From a virus, in the IMG/VR virus record IMGVR_UViG_3300019360_000008, positions 18,883-82,882 of that record: a DNA stretch of 64,000 bases; one strand, given 5' to 3'. Shown one piece after another: positions 46,621-55,714 of this stretch (the stretch's first letter is position 1; every line of letters starts with the position of its first letter). The notes under the pieces are model-generated. The model did not search any database and was not told the origin of the DNA. It worked only from the letters and a program-made list of their open reading frames with translations. The position numbers and the translations under genes were made by a program.

Positions 46621-47131
46621 GTTGACCTCCAAGGTCATACAGGCTATCGCCATCAAGCCTTCACCGGTCCCCGATAAGGACGGAGAGGATAATGTGGTGT
46701 TCAAGATTTGCTATGTTTCCGCCAGCGGCAAGCAACAACTGCAGGTTTGCTCAAAAGCGGTCTACCAGGCTATCGAGACCCAGCGTCTTACGTTCGATCA
46801 TAAGAACAACTTTCGACTCCGCCTCGGCGCTGACGACACCGTTACGTCGATCGACAAGTACCCAAAACCGGAGCTCAACAGCGTCTTCAAGACGTCCGGT
46901 GAGGAAGGTGAAGACCGGGGTCTGGTGTTTCAACGGCACAAGGATAAGAGCTTCTCGCTCAAATCCCAACCGGCTGACGTGGTGCCGGCCGTGGTCGACG
47001 AGGTTCTCCAGCTGCTCCACGAAAATCCTGATGTGGACGACGGCGATTATCTCGATGGCCGATTCGTTGTCACCGGCATCACCAAAAAGGGAGGAGCTGA
47101 GATGATCTACGTGAATCCCGAGGCCAAGTAA
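46574..47131 (+). CDS. Hypothetical protein, 185 residues
   Basis: Begins inside the previous gene. A basic N-terminal tail of ~25 residues is followed by beta-rich sequence (DGEDNVVFKICYVSASGKQQ). No domain recognised. It is the last gene of the replication block. Confidence 0.5.
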   Translation: MSTEVKTKTVMSPKPKLTSKVIQAIAIKPSPVPDKDGEDNVVFKICYVSASGKQQLQVCSKAVYQAIETQRLTFDHKNNFRLRLGADDTVTSIDKYPKPELNSVFKTSGEEGEDRGLVFQRHKDKSFSLKSQPADVVPAVVDEVLQLLHENPDVDDGDYLDGRFVVTGITKKGGAEMIYVNPEAK

Positions 47132-47144
47132 GTCGTACGCGAGT

Positions 47145-47507
47145 ATGGCAAGGATGCCATTCTTTCTGCATGTTACCATGAACAAACACACTACACCGGT
47201 ACAGAAAGTAGATTCAGTTCCGACCGTAACGCTCGTAGTTACGTCCCCCGAAGGACATGTACAGGGTTTCTTGAGCGGCGAATCGTCGTCGATGGCGACC
47301 CTGTTGTCTACCGTGGTCGCAGATAACCTACAGGTAAAAGTCGTCACCAGCAGCTTCCTCCAACCCGGTCAGACCGTATACGAGGTAGACCGGGAATTCG
47401 CCATGCTCTCTCGGGCGAATCTCACGTTCCTAAACTGGTCGACAATTGTCGCTCTCGACGATAATTTACCCAGCGGCTCGAAACTATTCTTCGTTGTCAG
47501 CTATTGA
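47145..47507 (+). CDS. Hypothetical protein, 120 residues
   Basis: Beta-rich protein (PTVTLVVTSPEGHVQGFLSG) without a known domain. It ends just inside the -35 box of a predicted late promoter, so it may close the early-gene operon or start the virion section. Confidence 0.5.
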   Translation: MARMPFFLHVTMNKHTTPVQKVDSVPTVTLVVTSPEGHVQGFLSGESSSMATLLSTVVADNLQVKVVTSSFLQPGQTVYEVDREFAMLSRANLTFLNWSTIVALDDNLPSGSKLFFVVSY

Positions 47508-47532
47508 CAGGGCGAGCAACCTCGGGCAAAAT
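47504..47532 (+). promoter_or_regulatory. Predicted promoter for the virion gene block
   Basis: TTGACA (47504-47509), 17-base spacer, CAAAAT (47527-47532); the ATG at 47542 is nine bases after the -10 box, so the mRNA leader is at most a few bases. Confidence 0.45.
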
Positions 47533-47541
47533 AACGCAACT

Positions 47542-48387
47542 ATGATTGTCAAAAACGTCTCTGGTTCTACCCAGTACATTGCCATTGGTCAGCGCGGCGG
47601 CCGTGGTTCTCGCTATTCCCGGGGTCGCGAACTCGCCAACAATGCTACCGCTTCGTTCGACGACAGTCCAAAAGCGATCTCTGACGCACGCGCCCTCGCG
47701 GTACGCGGTCTCATTCAGATCGTTTCCGGCCCTGACGCCAATTCCGAGGACGGAAGCGTCAAGATCCCCGCTAGCGGCTCTATAACCCTTTCCGCGACTG
47801 GCCCTTCCAACGGCGACTACGTCATACTGAACAGCGTTAAGTTCCAATGGGCGGCCAGCGCGACCGGCCTCGCCACTGGCGTCGTCTGGGCCGGTGCGGG
47901 CGCGGCTGGCGGCACTGCTGCTGGCACTCTCCGCACTGCGGTCAATGGCCACGCCACCGTCGGCGTCAAACTCGGCAGTACCATTACCGTCGGGACCGCC
48001 TCTGTCATCCCGGTGACCGCGTCTGCCGGTAGCGATGTTACTGTGGGCGCCAATTACGCCATGACAAAGTCTGGCGCACAGATCACCCTCAGTGGTGCGA
48101 CCCTCGCGGATGGTACCAAGGGTAAGATCAAGGAATCGGTCGAACTCACCTATACGGTGACGGCCGGTGACGTGACTGCCGCAAAGTGGTTTATCCCCAC
48201 GGGCATCCTTTCAACGCCGAGCAACTGGGTTGTCCAGTGCCGTACGTCGGCGGGCTTCATCAAGGCAACCGACGATGTCGTGTTTGTGTTTGACTCCGTC
48301 ACGAAGGGCAACCTTTTGGTGGACAATAGCGCAAGCAGCATCCTGGTGGCAGGCGACATCCTCACGATTCACGTGTTGGGTGCATAA
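47542..48387 (+). CDS. Probable virion structural protein (beta-rich)
   Basis: A 281-residue protein rich in Gly, Ala, Ser, Thr and Val, with no long charged helices, in the manner of head-decoration or tail-tube-like beta proteins. I chose ATG 47542 because of the promoter in front; the frame itself is open from 47446. It begins the block that includes the portal. Exact role unknown. Confidence 0.55.
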   Translation: MIVKNVSGSTQYIAIGQRGGRGSRYSRGRELANNATASFDDSPKAISDARALAVRGLIQIVSGPDANSEDGSVKIPASGSITLSATGPSNGDYVILNSVKFQWAASATGLATGVVWAGAGAAGGTAAGTLRTAVNGHATVGVKLGSTITVGTASVIPVTASAGSDVTVGANYAMTKSGAQITLSGATLADGTKGKIKESVELTYTVTAGDVTAAKWFIPTGILSTPSNWVVQCRTSAGFIKATDDVVFVFDSVTKGNLLVDNSASSILVAGDILTIHVLGA

Positions 48388-48409
48388 CAGACTTCAACTA
48401 AATCCGACT

Positions 48410-48619
48410 ATGTCTACTGAACTCACTGAAAAACAGGCCAGCGATCTGCTTAATGCAAACCGCTTGGGCTTCATCAGCCAGTGCATTGGTGCCGGCAAGA
48501 CCCCCGACGACGCGAACGTCCTGTACAAGCAGGCTTCCGAACGCCTGGATCGCCGGACGAAACTTGCGCAGACAATCATGGACAGCCTCGAACCCGAAGC
48601 TGTTGCACCGGCCAAGTAA
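48410..48619 (+). CDS. Small helical protein, 69 residues
   Basis: MSTELTEKQASDLLNANRLG starts a compact helical protein that ends VAPAK. ATG 48410 is preferred over upstream in-frame codons that overlap the previous gene. Its stop lies in a 12-base repeat with further in-frame stops. Confidence 0.55.
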   Translation: MSTELTEKQASDLLNANRLGFISQCIGAGKTPDDANVLYKQASERLDRRTKLAQTIMDSLEPEAVAPAK

Positions 48620-48645
48620 CCGGCCAAGTAACCGGCCAAGTAACC
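48610..48645 (+). repeat. Three tandem copies of a 12-base repeat including a stop codon
   Basis: GGCCAAGTAACC is repeated three times (48610-48645) plus a partial GGC. In frame with the preceding gene each unit reads AAG-TAA-CCG-GCC, so there are three consecutive stop codons. Confidence 0.9.
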
Positions 48646-48662
48646 GGCTGCAATCTCATCGA

Positions 48663-48691
48663 GGCGGCGACAGCAATGTCGCCGCCTTTTT
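48663..48691 (+). terminator. Strong rho-independent terminator
   Basis: GGCGGCGACA-GCAA-TGTCGCCGCC (10-base perfect stem with a GCAA tetraloop) followed by TTTTT. It separates the first two virion genes from the rest of the block. Confidence 0.93.
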
Positions 48692-48728
48692 CGTTTGCGT
48701 TGACCATCAATAGGTGCGAAAGGTAGTT

Positions 48729-49274
48729 ATGCTCGTTTCATTTGCAGCAGCCCTGCAGCAGGCTAAGGCGGCCAACCGATGGTCCTTTACCACGATGGCA
48801 AAGCTTTGCAGGGTAGGAGCATCCACCATGCACCGTTGGGTCGCTGGTACTACTACGCCCGGGCTGCGCGTTATTGTGTCCTCATGTCAGGTTCTTGGTA
48901 TCAATCCCGAACTGGTGGCCGACAGCTTAACGCCCAAGTATCACGAGGAGATAATTTCATTGGACGCGCTGCAGTCCCGGTATCGGGAGCAATTTGCGTT
49001 CGATCCTAAGATTGGCAACCAGACCGTTACCTTGGCGGCTGTCGTCGCGTACAATCGAGCTTTCGAGCTTGGACTGATGAGTTCCTTGCACATTAGTCCA
49101 GATGGAGTGATCACCATCAACCCGGCGGCTCCAGACTGTGCCGGGTACAGGCTACAGATCGCCGTACAGAATGGCAGCCTGGTGGTCATAGTTGAGACCA
49201 ACAGCGACCAAGTACTTTCGACCGAAATATTGTCAGACGGCGCCCTCAAGACTGCCGTAGGTATGATCTTATGA
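48729..49274 (+). CDS. Helix-turn-helix DNA-binding regulator
   Basis: A 181-residue protein with an XRE-like helix-turn-helix (FTTMAKLCRVGASTMHRWVA, then GTTTPGLRVI). The C-terminal half has two small beta-rich parts that could be a sensor or oligomerisation domain. ATG 48729 is preceded by AAAGG; a GTG at 48714 is an alternative. As the only obvious repressor-like gene in the window and located behind a terminator, it may control late genes. Confidence 0.7.
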   Translation: MLVSFAAALQQAKAANRWSFTTMAKLCRVGASTMHRWVAGTTTPGLRVIVSSCQVLGINPELVADSLTPKYHEEIISLDALQSRYREQFAFDPKIGNQTVTLAAVVAYNRAFELGLMSSLHISPDGVITINPAAPDCAGYRLQIAVQNGSLVVIVETNSDQVLSTEILSDGALKTAVGMIL

Positions 49275-49750
49275 GCGAACCAACCAAAGATGACTCCGGC
49301 GTACCTTTCGGCGATATACCCGAGGCTATTCAGCGTCAGCGCGCGACCACTCGTGCCCTTTTGGCCGGCGCACGAAAGAACGTCAAGACCGGTAAGGTGG
49401 CAAAGCCTGCACGTCCAGTCGTTACTGAATCAGCCGCCAACCCGAATGACGCCCCCGACACGGAGGTTGTACCTGCCGCGCCTAAGCCGGCTGTCGGCAA
49501 GTGGATTCGCAAGACCATAACGCTGGAGCACGCCCTGATCTCGTTTGAACTGGAGATCCTGGAACACTCCGTAACCAACCGATTTCTAACCGTCATTTTC
49601 GAGAAATCCGTCAAGATGCCAGACCCGGCCGAGCCTACCAGGTTTAGGCTGCATATAGCCGGCCGGACCTATTCGGTTGAGCACATGGGAATTAACTTTG
49701 AGATTCCATCCCTTGGCCTTCGTGGTGTATCTTTCTTGTTGGTAGAGTAA
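49271..49750 (+). CDS. Hypothetical protein, 159 residues
   Basis: The first ~75 residues are basic, Ala/Pro-rich and probably disordered; the rest is a small beta domain (KTITLEHALISFELEILEHS). ATGA-coupled to the regulator gene. Role unknown; may be virion-associated. Confidence 0.5.
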   Translation: MSEPTKDDSGVPFGDIPEAIQRQRATTRALLAGARKNVKTGKVAKPARPVVTESAANPNDAPDTEVVPAAPKPAVGKWIRKTITLEHALISFELEILEHSVTNRFLTVIFEKSVKMPDPAEPTRFRLHIAGRTYSVEHMGINFEIPSLGLRGVSFLLVE

Positions 49751-49755
49751 TCGAA

Positions 49756-49932
49756 ATGATCAAGCACGCAAAAGTCGAGGTCGGTAAGACCCCATCCGAA
49801 GTATCCGGTAAGCCCTCTACCCGTGTGGTTGAGGGAGTACCTCTGGCTGACGGCGAACAACTACCTGAGAAACGTCTTGAAAAATCGTCGGTTTTGACCG
49901 ACCATACGGACTGTGCCAAGTCTCGGCAATGA
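49756..49932 (+). CDS. Small protein before the portal gene, 58 residues
   Basis: Frame MIKHAKVEVGKTPSEVSGKP and STRVVEGVPLADGEQLPEKR. Charged and probably flexible. It overlaps a GTG start of the portal gene by 20 bases. Confidence 0.45.
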   Translation: MIKHAKVEVGKTPSEVSGKPSTRVVEGVPLADGEQLPEKRLEKSSVLTDHTDCAKSRQ

Positions 49933-51679
49933 TGATTTTTCGGCGTGTGGGATAAACAGGAGTTTCGATGATCCTTTCCTGTTGCCTTCAAGCGGCACTA
50001 TGCCGACCAACGTGTTTAATGCGTTGCATTGGTGCCGTTTCCTTTATTTCCTCAATCCCCAGTACAGGCAGGCTAGTGCTCGTGTAGTACGTCACTTCAT
50101 CACGGACTTTGACTACCCGGCGGTCGGTGATCACAGCGAGAAGGAAGAACTGGATGACCTCCTTAAGGATCATCTTCAACTCCCCTTGGCGCTTGCCGAC
50201 ATGGGGGACGAGTGGGCGGCCTACGGTAACGCCTTCTTCCGAATTCACTTCCCGTTTGATCGGTTCCTCGTAGATGCCGAGAACCGCTGCGAGTACTCGC
50301 TGGACATGTTCCGTGACGCCAAATTCACCCTCAAGGACATGACGTACGAGGTCACCAGTCCAAAGGACGGAAAGACAAAAGTGAAGCTGCCGTTCCGCGA
50401 CCGCAAATCAACGGACGTGGCACGCATTCGCATTCGTAAGATCGATCCTCTGTACATGACGATCCGGCACAACATGGTTTCTGGCGCAAACCAGTACATA
50501 TACCGGTTCGAGCAGCAAATCGTGAGCGATGCCCGGAAAGGTAAACGTTTTGTCGTTGATGATCTTCCGCTGCCCATGCTGCAAGCGATCCGGGACGGTA
50601 ATGACTTCATGTTCAACCCGGATCAGATCTTTCACTTCAAGGCCCCGACGATCTCCGGTGTACAGAACGCGGGCTGGGGTCTCCCCAACACGTTCGCTAA
50701 CTACCGCTCGCTGCACCAGCTGCAGGTGTACCGCAAAATAGATGAGGCTATCGGACTAGACTACATGGTTCCGTTCCGCATATTCACGCCGAACATGTCG
50801 GACAAAATTGGTGATGCTGTCAACACGCTTATTCTGAGTCGTTGGACCAAGGAGATTTCCCGCATCATCGACGCGCGTCGCCGCGATAAATTTGCCATTC
50901 ACGCCCTTCCGTTCCCGGTAAACTATCAGGAGCACGGGGCAAATGGAAAGGAACTCACTCCAAAAGACATGATGGAGTTTCAGACTAATTCGATGCTCGA
51001 CGGCATGGGTTACCCTGCCGAGCTTTTCCGCGGTACCCTGCAATATCTGCAGGTACCTACTGCGATGCGCTTGTTTGAGAACTCATTCATGTTCATCAAC
51101 CTCGGGTATACCCAGTTCATTCAATGGGTGGTTCGTCGTGTTCGCAGCTACCTTGGTCAGCCATACGTGAAGGTGGTCATGCAGAAGCCCCAGATGGCTG
51201 ATTCTTTGGAGCGGAAACAAATCCTCCTGCAGCTCATGTCCGCCAACGAAATCTCTCGTGAGACTGGCTTCGACCAGCTCGGTATAGATGATCCGGTAGC
51301 GGAAGCCGTTAAGCGTATGGAAGAGGATCTTGCGATCCAACGTAAGCAGGTCAAATTACAGACTGACTTCCAGCGCGAAATGGAGACTGGTGCAAGTCCT
51401 GCTAGCGAACAGCAAGGTGGGTCGGCTGTCGGTGGAAGTGGACAAGCTGGAGTCAGTCCTCTCGATATTGACCAGCAGGCATCCGATCTGGCACAGTACT
51501 GGCTACAGATTCAATCTGACGGGCAGCGTCGGCAAGCAATGCAGTCTACACGTAATGCCAATCCTCAACTTTACAGCCTGGCCAAGCAGAAAATGGAAGA
51601 AATGCGCCAGCAAGGCGCCTCTGAGGGACGTCAGGCGGTCAACCAAGGTGCTCAACCGGGAGGCGCGCCGGCCCAATGA
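49913..51679 (+). CDS. Portal protein
   Basis: A 588-residue portal, the dodecameric ring through which DNA is packaged. I recognise the family pattern: FPFDRFLVDAENRCEYSLDM, a PTISG + GWGLPNTFANYRSLHQLQVY segment, IDEAIGLDYMVPFRIF, and GYPAELFRGTLQYLQVPTAM. The last ~90 residues (Gln/Gly-rich) look flexible. The start is GTG 49913 if the first 29 residues are included; ATG 50000 is the alternative. It partners the terminase encoded 34 kb away. Confidence 0.9.
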   Translation: MPSLGNDDFSACGINRSFDDPFLLPSSGTMPTNVFNALHWCRFLYFLNPQYRQASARVVRHFITDFDYPAVGDHSEKEELDDLLKDHLQLPLALADMGDEWAAYGNAFFRIHFPFDRFLVDAENRCEYSLDMFRDAKFTLKDMTYEVTSPKDGKTKVKLPFRDRKSTDVARIRIRKIDPLYMTIRHNMVSGANQYIYRFEQQIVSDARKGKRFVVDDLPLPMLQAIRDGNDFMFNPDQIFHFKAPTISGVQNAGWGLPNTFANYRSLHQLQVYRKIDEAIGLDYMVPFRIFTPNMSDKIGDAVNTLILSRWTKEISRIIDARRRDKFAIHALPFPVNYQEHGANGKELTPKDMMEFQTNSMLDGMGYPAELFRGTLQYLQVPTAMRLFENSFMFINLGYTQFIQWVVRRVRSYLGQPYVKVVMQKPQMADSLERKQILLQLMSANEISRETGFDQLGIDDPVAEAVKRMEEDLAIQRKQVKLQTDFQREMETGASPASEQQGGSAVGGSGQAGVSPLDIDQQASDLAQYWLQIQSDGQRRQAMQSTRNANPQLYSLAKQKMEEMRQQGASEGRQAVNQGAQPGGAPAQ

Positions 51680-51852
51680 AGCGTAATGCAGACGAGCTTG
51701 AAAAAGTCGTCCGACTGCTGAAGAAGCAGCCGCCCGAAAGAAGGGAGCAGTCGCTTAAAGCCATCGAGTCCGTCGACGAACCAAATAACAGGTTGCTGCG
51801 TAACAGACTTAAGGACGAATCCGATAAAGATGCAAAAGAACCCAAGAGTTAA
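51676..51852 (+). CDS. Small charged protein after the portal, 58 residues
   Basis: Starts in an ATGA overlap with the portal stop: MKRNADELEKVVRLLKKQPP and ERREQSLKAIESVDEPNNRL. Highly charged and helical. It overlaps the next gene by 23 bases. Likely a virion or assembly cofactor. Confidence 0.5.
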   Translation: MKRNADELEKVVRLLKKQPPERREQSLKAIESVDEPNNRLLRNRLKDESDKDAKEPKS

Positions 51853-52048
51853 AGAGACGGCGGACATGCTCCGCCGTATGATGCATCCAGGCGGTGGCGA
51901 TTCCAAGCCCAAGGGTCCTAGCGGTCTTCCCAAGGCTGTACACAACCAGAACGCCACGGTAGAAAACTACTACGACGGTGAAGGACTAAACGACCCGGGC
52001 GTTGTAAATGGCGTGACTGGCGTTGGAGCTGGAGCTATCATAAATTGA
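51830..52048 (+). CDS. Small protein, 72 residues
   Basis: Basic N-terminus (MQKNPRVKETADMLRRMMHP) followed by flexible Gly- and Asn-rich sequence. No recognised domain. Lies in the portal operon and ends one base before the next start. Confidence 0.5.
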   Translation: MQKNPRVKETADMLRRMMHPGGGDSKPKGPSGLPKAVHNQNATVENYYDGEGLNDPGVVNGVTGVGAGAIIN

Positions 52049-52049
52049 T

Positions 52050-52790
52050 ATGCCGATACTACAGACACCGGCGGTTCAGTCGCTTATTCATAAGTATATA
52101 GGATCTCAGGTCCCGGGTGTCGGGGTCTCGATTGCTGAGCCGCAGATGCTCGCCATTCCGGGCACCACGGAGGGCTCTCTCGAATATCAGTTAGGCGCCA
52201 AAATCCCACAGCTCCTCCAGGATAAGCAGACGCTCGCTCCGGTCGGTGAATGGATGGACAAGGCGGAGCGCAATCCACTGCGATCTGGCATGCTGGGCGC
52301 GCTAGCTGGTGGGGTCGGAGGCGCGGGCCTTGGTATCCTGCTCGGCAAAGACCCGCAGACTTCTGCGCTTCTGGGCAGTGCCGGACTGGGCGGCGCCAGT
52401 TGGTTGGTCGGCACTTTGCTCAATATGCAGCGTCGACGTTTACGGGATAAGCAGACAGGCAAGCAGGCCAGCTTCTACGGCAACAGTTCTACTGACCCGT
52501 CATCATACATAAGCTCACGGATTGCGCTTGACCCCAAACTCGACTTTAGTGAGAAGACCCAACTGTCTGGTCTGGTGAATCGACTCTCTGACGGCCAGAC
52601 TCAAGAATTGGCCAAGCTGATCCGCGCGGTTGGCGGCGCCGCTATAGGTGCTCTTATTGCTAAGTATTTACTGCGTACTGGGTTAACTGGTACAATACTT
52701 GGCGCCATACTGGGCGGCACAGTGGGCTCCCGCTGGGGTAACAAGTCGATCGATCGCGACGTGTTCGGCAATGCGCGCCTCATTCAGTGA
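52050..52790 (+). CDS. Glycine-zipper membrane or virion protein
   Basis: A 246-residue protein with two glycine-rich hydrophobic segments (SGMLGALAGGVGGAGLGILL and a second near residues 190-230 with GTILGAILGGTVGS). These resemble glycine-zipper transmembrane parts of virion proteins delivered into the host membrane during DNA entry. Located between the portal and head-interior-like proteins. Function inferred. Confidence 0.5.
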   Translation: MPILQTPAVQSLIHKYIGSQVPGVGVSIAEPQMLAIPGTTEGSLEYQLGAKIPQLLQDKQTLAPVGEWMDKAERNPLRSGMLGALAGGVGGAGLGILLGKDPQTSALLGSAGLGGASWLVGTLLNMQRRRLRDKQTGKQASFYGNSSTDPSSYISSRIALDPKLDFSEKTQLSGLVNRLSDGQTQELAKLIRAVGGAAIGALIAKYLLRTGLTGTILGAILGGTVGSRWGNKSIDRDVFGNARLIQ

Positions 52791-52799
52791 ACGACACGA

Positions 52800-52828
52800 T
52801 CGACAACGACATCGGCGGCTGATAAGAT
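52800..52828 (+). promoter_or_regulatory. Predicted promoter for the 52835 gene
   Basis: TCGACA (52800-52805, five of six matches), exactly 17 bases, then TAAGAT (52823-52828). The ATG at 52835 is the expected first transcribed base, the clearest leaderless arrangement in the window. Confidence 0.5.
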
Positions 52829-52834
52829 TTTGAT

Positions 52835-53404
52835 ATGGACTTTGAAACTCTCGGAATCCAGATGGCTTGCGCCGAACGCGATGTGCGGCCTGACACATTT
52901 TCAACCCTGTCCGGTATCGCCAAAGAGGCAGCCGCGAACCCCGGGCCAACCGGTCGCTTGATCGCCAAGGCTGCCGCGGAAGTCCTTACAGAGTGTGGTC
53001 GTGGCAACACGGCACCCGCTATCCACCTGGCCCTCATCTCCAAGCAGGCCAACTGGGTTCCTCAATTTCAGGATGCCGTGAACATCGTGCTCGACTGCAT
53101 CAAGATGCTGGAGCCGATGCAGAAGTCCGCTTTCAATCTTGGCGACGCCCTTGGGGCCGGAGAGTCCCTGGTGAAGGGTGTTGGATATGGAACGCTGGGT
53201 GCCGGTGTAGGAGCAGGGACGTTATGGTGGTTACTCAGCCGTCATGCCCTACAGTCCGACGTCAAGGAACGGGCGATCCAGGGGAAGATCGATTACTATA
53301 ACCAACTTTCCTCCGAAATAGAGGACCAACTTCGACGACGATATGGATACGCCGATTCCGCTCAGCAACCCTCAGCCCCTCCCAAGCGACGTACCCGCGT
53401 TTAA
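52835..53404 (+). CDS. Probable virion protein with one membrane-like segment
   Basis: A 189-residue protein. Residues ~110-135 (VKGVGYGTLGAGVGAGTLWW) form another glycine-rich hydrophobic segment, followed by a charged helix. It overlaps the next gene by 62 bases. Probably part of the same internal or membrane-active virion set as its neighbours. Confidence 0.5.
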   Translation: MDFETLGIQMACAERDVRPDTFSTLSGIAKEAAANPGPTGRLIAKAAAEVLTECGRGNTAPAIHLALISKQANWVPQFQDAVNIVLDCIKMLEPMQKSAFNLGDALGAGESLVKGVGYGTLGAGVGAGTLWWLLSRHALQSDVKERAIQGKIDYYNQLSSEIEDQLRRRYGYADSAQQPSAPPKRRTRV

Positions 53405-53840
53405 GCGGCGCATTCGCAAAATTGCTCAGCTTCCCGAAGATGCTCCTGACCAAGTAGGTGAGGGCGTAGAGCAAGTTTTACCCTCAGACGTTCCGAAGGG
53501 ACGTAAGCGTAAGCGCAGTACCGTTACGGAAGAGGTTGTTCCGAATGTCGTTTCCCTAGACCCGCAGGCCGAATGGGTGGATGCGCCCACTATGGTGGAT
53601 CAGATCAAGGACGAGAGTGCCTGGAAGACCGACCGGCAGGAAGTCAAGGTCTACAATCTGAGTGACGATAAACAACTTGCAGAGTACAATGCGCTGCTGA
53701 CTCGCTGTGCGTCGCCAAGCACGAACTGCTTCGTCATTAGCGAGCAGTCAAAATTCGCGCCTACGCTCGGTACCTGGTCGAGCCTGGTGAAACTGCAGTA
53801 CGTGAAGTACCGCAAGATGCTGAAAATTAAAAAGTCATGA
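53343..53840 (+). CDS. Hypothetical protein, 165 residues
   Basis: A Pro-rich, basic N-terminal region (~1-65) is followed by a compact domain. Possibly a scaffold or linker. No family recognised. Overlaps flanking genes. Confidence 0.5.
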   Translation: MDTPIPLSNPQPLPSDVPAFKRRIRKIAQLPEDAPDQVGEGVEQVLPSDVPKGRKRKRSTVTEEVVPNVVSLDPQAEWVDAPTMVDQIKDESAWKTDRQEVKVYNLSDDKQLAEYNALLTRCASPSTNCFVISEQSKFAPTLGTWSSLVKLQYVKYRKMLKIKKS

Positions 53841-55204
53841 ACACTAAGCAGTCCGCAGTAGATTGGCCCACAGTACTTAAACTTCTGGGGGGCGGAGCCG
53901 CTCTCGGCAGCGGCGTCGGCGCGGCATCGACCCTAGTGAAATACCTGAAGGGTATGCACGATAAAGCCAAGGCCAAAACGGATACCAGCCTCGACGACGA
54001 CATACTATACCTGGACCTTCCGGCGCCGGTCAGCCAACGAGGAGTCAAACGCGCAAATGAAGGTCAGGGATCCCCGGGCACATTGGCCGTTGGTACGCTC
54101 GGCTCCATGCTGGGCGCCTACTTGGCCTATAACGCCGTACGTGGCGCCTATTCGTCAGTCAAGCGCAAGCAATTGCAAGCCGAGCTGGATCGAGCCCAGC
54201 ATGCCTATTTGGGCGGATTACAGAATCAGGCACAGCTAGCCAAGACGGCTTCCCAGTTTTCCGGCATCAATAAGTTGGTGGGTGGAGGTTACCTCGCTGG
54301 TCTTTTGACCATCTTGGGCTCGGCCGTGCTGGCCAATAAGTTACTTCAGAAGCAATTCCCTGATCGCGTTCCTCGTAACCCACTTCAGCCCCGCAAGATC
54401 GTGATCCGCACCATGCGTAATCCTGAAGGTGTGGATAAGGAAGTGCCGGTCGAAGCTCTCGGCAGCTCTCCTGACGCTACTGAAAATTTACTACGGCTCA
54501 GTCTGGCCAACGAGAAGTCGGCCGCCGCTTGGGGCCTCACAGACCTCGTGGCTGCCGCCGCACAAGGTCGTTGCCAAGAGATCAAGCGTGCGTGCGTCGA
54601 GGCCGGCCCTGACGCGGCATTCGAGATTTGCAAAGGCGCGAGCGACCGTGAGTACAATAATCTTCAGGGTAACTTGGCCATCAGCTGGCTGGCTCATGAC
54701 CCAATTATGTCGCAAATGATTGAACCACACCTGGCTGCACAATTCGTGCAGGACAGTCCGACGTTCGCCAAGGCCGCTTCGGCCCTGCTGGATGACCCGA
54801 CGTTCGACCGCGGCATGCTTGAAGACTTGGTGGGGCTCACCGAAGTGGTGAACCGCGAGATCCGGGGGCAGTCGTTCGAACCAGTCATCGAACAGCTCGA
54901 TCGTGTCAAAGTGGCGGCGGCCCATCGAGGTCATCGCTCGATGCTGGGACAGACCCTCGGCGACAAGCTGGTAGTGGCCGATGCGATCTCCAGCCTTCTC
55001 AACCGCGTGAGCGATCAGAATCAAGATGGCGGCCACCAGGGCGGCACCACATCAGCTCCGTCTTCCCGGGACTCTGAGGAGGTCGTCCATAAGTCCAGGC
55101 GAAAGGCTCGTCCGACAACGTTTCGTGTCGAAGACCAGGTGGCCCAAGGATTCTTGGAACAGAACCGCGATTTGATCGATGAAGCTCTCAGCGCGGTGAA
55201 GTGA
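53837..55204 (+). CDS. Large virion-type protein with glycine-rich hydrophobic segments
   Basis: A 455-residue protein with hydrophobic Gly/Ala segments at ~15-35 (GGGAALGSGVGAAST), ~82-100 and ~155-175 (GGGYLAGLLTILGSAVLA), then a long helical, charged C-terminal half ending in a Ser/Arg-rich tail. It is the last gene of the virion block. May be an internal or ejection protein; not proven. Confidence 0.5.
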   Translation: MNTKQSAVDWPTVLKLLGGGAALGSGVGAASTLVKYLKGMHDKAKAKTDTSLDDDILYLDLPAPVSQRGVKRANEGQGSPGTLAVGTLGSMLGAYLAYNAVRGAYSSVKRKQLQAELDRAQHAYLGGLQNQAQLAKTASQFSGINKLVGGGYLAGLLTILGSAVLANKLLQKQFPDRVPRNPLQPRKIVIRTMRNPEGVDKEVPVEALGSSPDATENLLRLSLANEKSAAAWGLTDLVAAAAQGRCQEIKRACVEAGPDAAFEICKGASDREYNNLQGNLAISWLAHDPIMSQMIEPHLAAQFVQDSPTFAKAASALLDDPTFDRGMLEDLVGLTEVVNREIRGQSFEPVIEQLDRVKVAAAHRGHRSMLGQTLGDKLVVADAISSLLNRVSDQNQDGGHQGGTTSAPSSRDSEEVVHKSRRKARPTTFRVEDQVAQGFLEQNRDLIDEALSAVK

Positions 55205-55270
55205 GCTTGTCAGCTCACTGACTCGTGTCGCATTAAAAGTTTAGCAATTAGCTACTTCTGCATTTACCTG

Positions 55271-55303
55271 CCCGCCGGTTTAAGCGCCGGCGGGTTTTTA
55301 TTT
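55271..55303 (+). terminator. Strong rho-independent terminator at the end of the virion block
   Basis: CCCGCCGG (55271-55278) and CCGGCGGG (55287-55294) with TTTTTATTT. The upstream 55205-55270 holds only a weak hairpin near the stop. Confidence 0.9.
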
Positions 55304-55708
55304 ATGGCCAACTACTACACGGAAGCCTCTTCCGAACGTATCGTCCCATGCACGCATGACCAATATCAACGACTTTCAGAAATACTCCAAGACTCCGCTA
55401 ATCAAAGCGAGGACCCTCACGACTTCATGGTCGAATGGATCGAAGCTCATAACGATGACCCTGCCGGTTTGTATCTTCGCAGTGTTGGCGCTGGCTTTGC
55501 TGAGCCTTACCACCTTCCTCTATGTTTTCGCGTTGAGCTCGGCAAACTCCTCACCGAGGCGAACCTCCCGTACCTGACCATTGGGCTTGCCTTCATGTGC
55601 GAGAAGAATCGATTGAATTCCCACGGAGGAGAAACCGTACGCCTGTACCCCAACGGTACCGTTGTCAGTCCGTCCCTGGTATGGCCCATTCAGGTACCGG
55701 ACCCATAA
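55304..55708 (+). CDS. Hypothetical protein, 134 residues
   Basis: First gene of the accessory region, starting right at the end of the terminator T-tract. No recognised domain. Contains a CTHDQYQRLSEILQDSANQS stretch typical of helical sequence. Confidence 0.5.
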   Translation: MANYYTEASSERIVPCTHDQYQRLSEILQDSANQSEDPHDFMVEWIEAHNDDPAGLYLRSVGAGFAEPYHLPLCFRVELGKLLTEANLPYLTIGLAFMCEKNRLNSHGGETVRLYPNGTVVSPSLVWPIQVPDP

Positions 55709-55714
55709 TGACTT

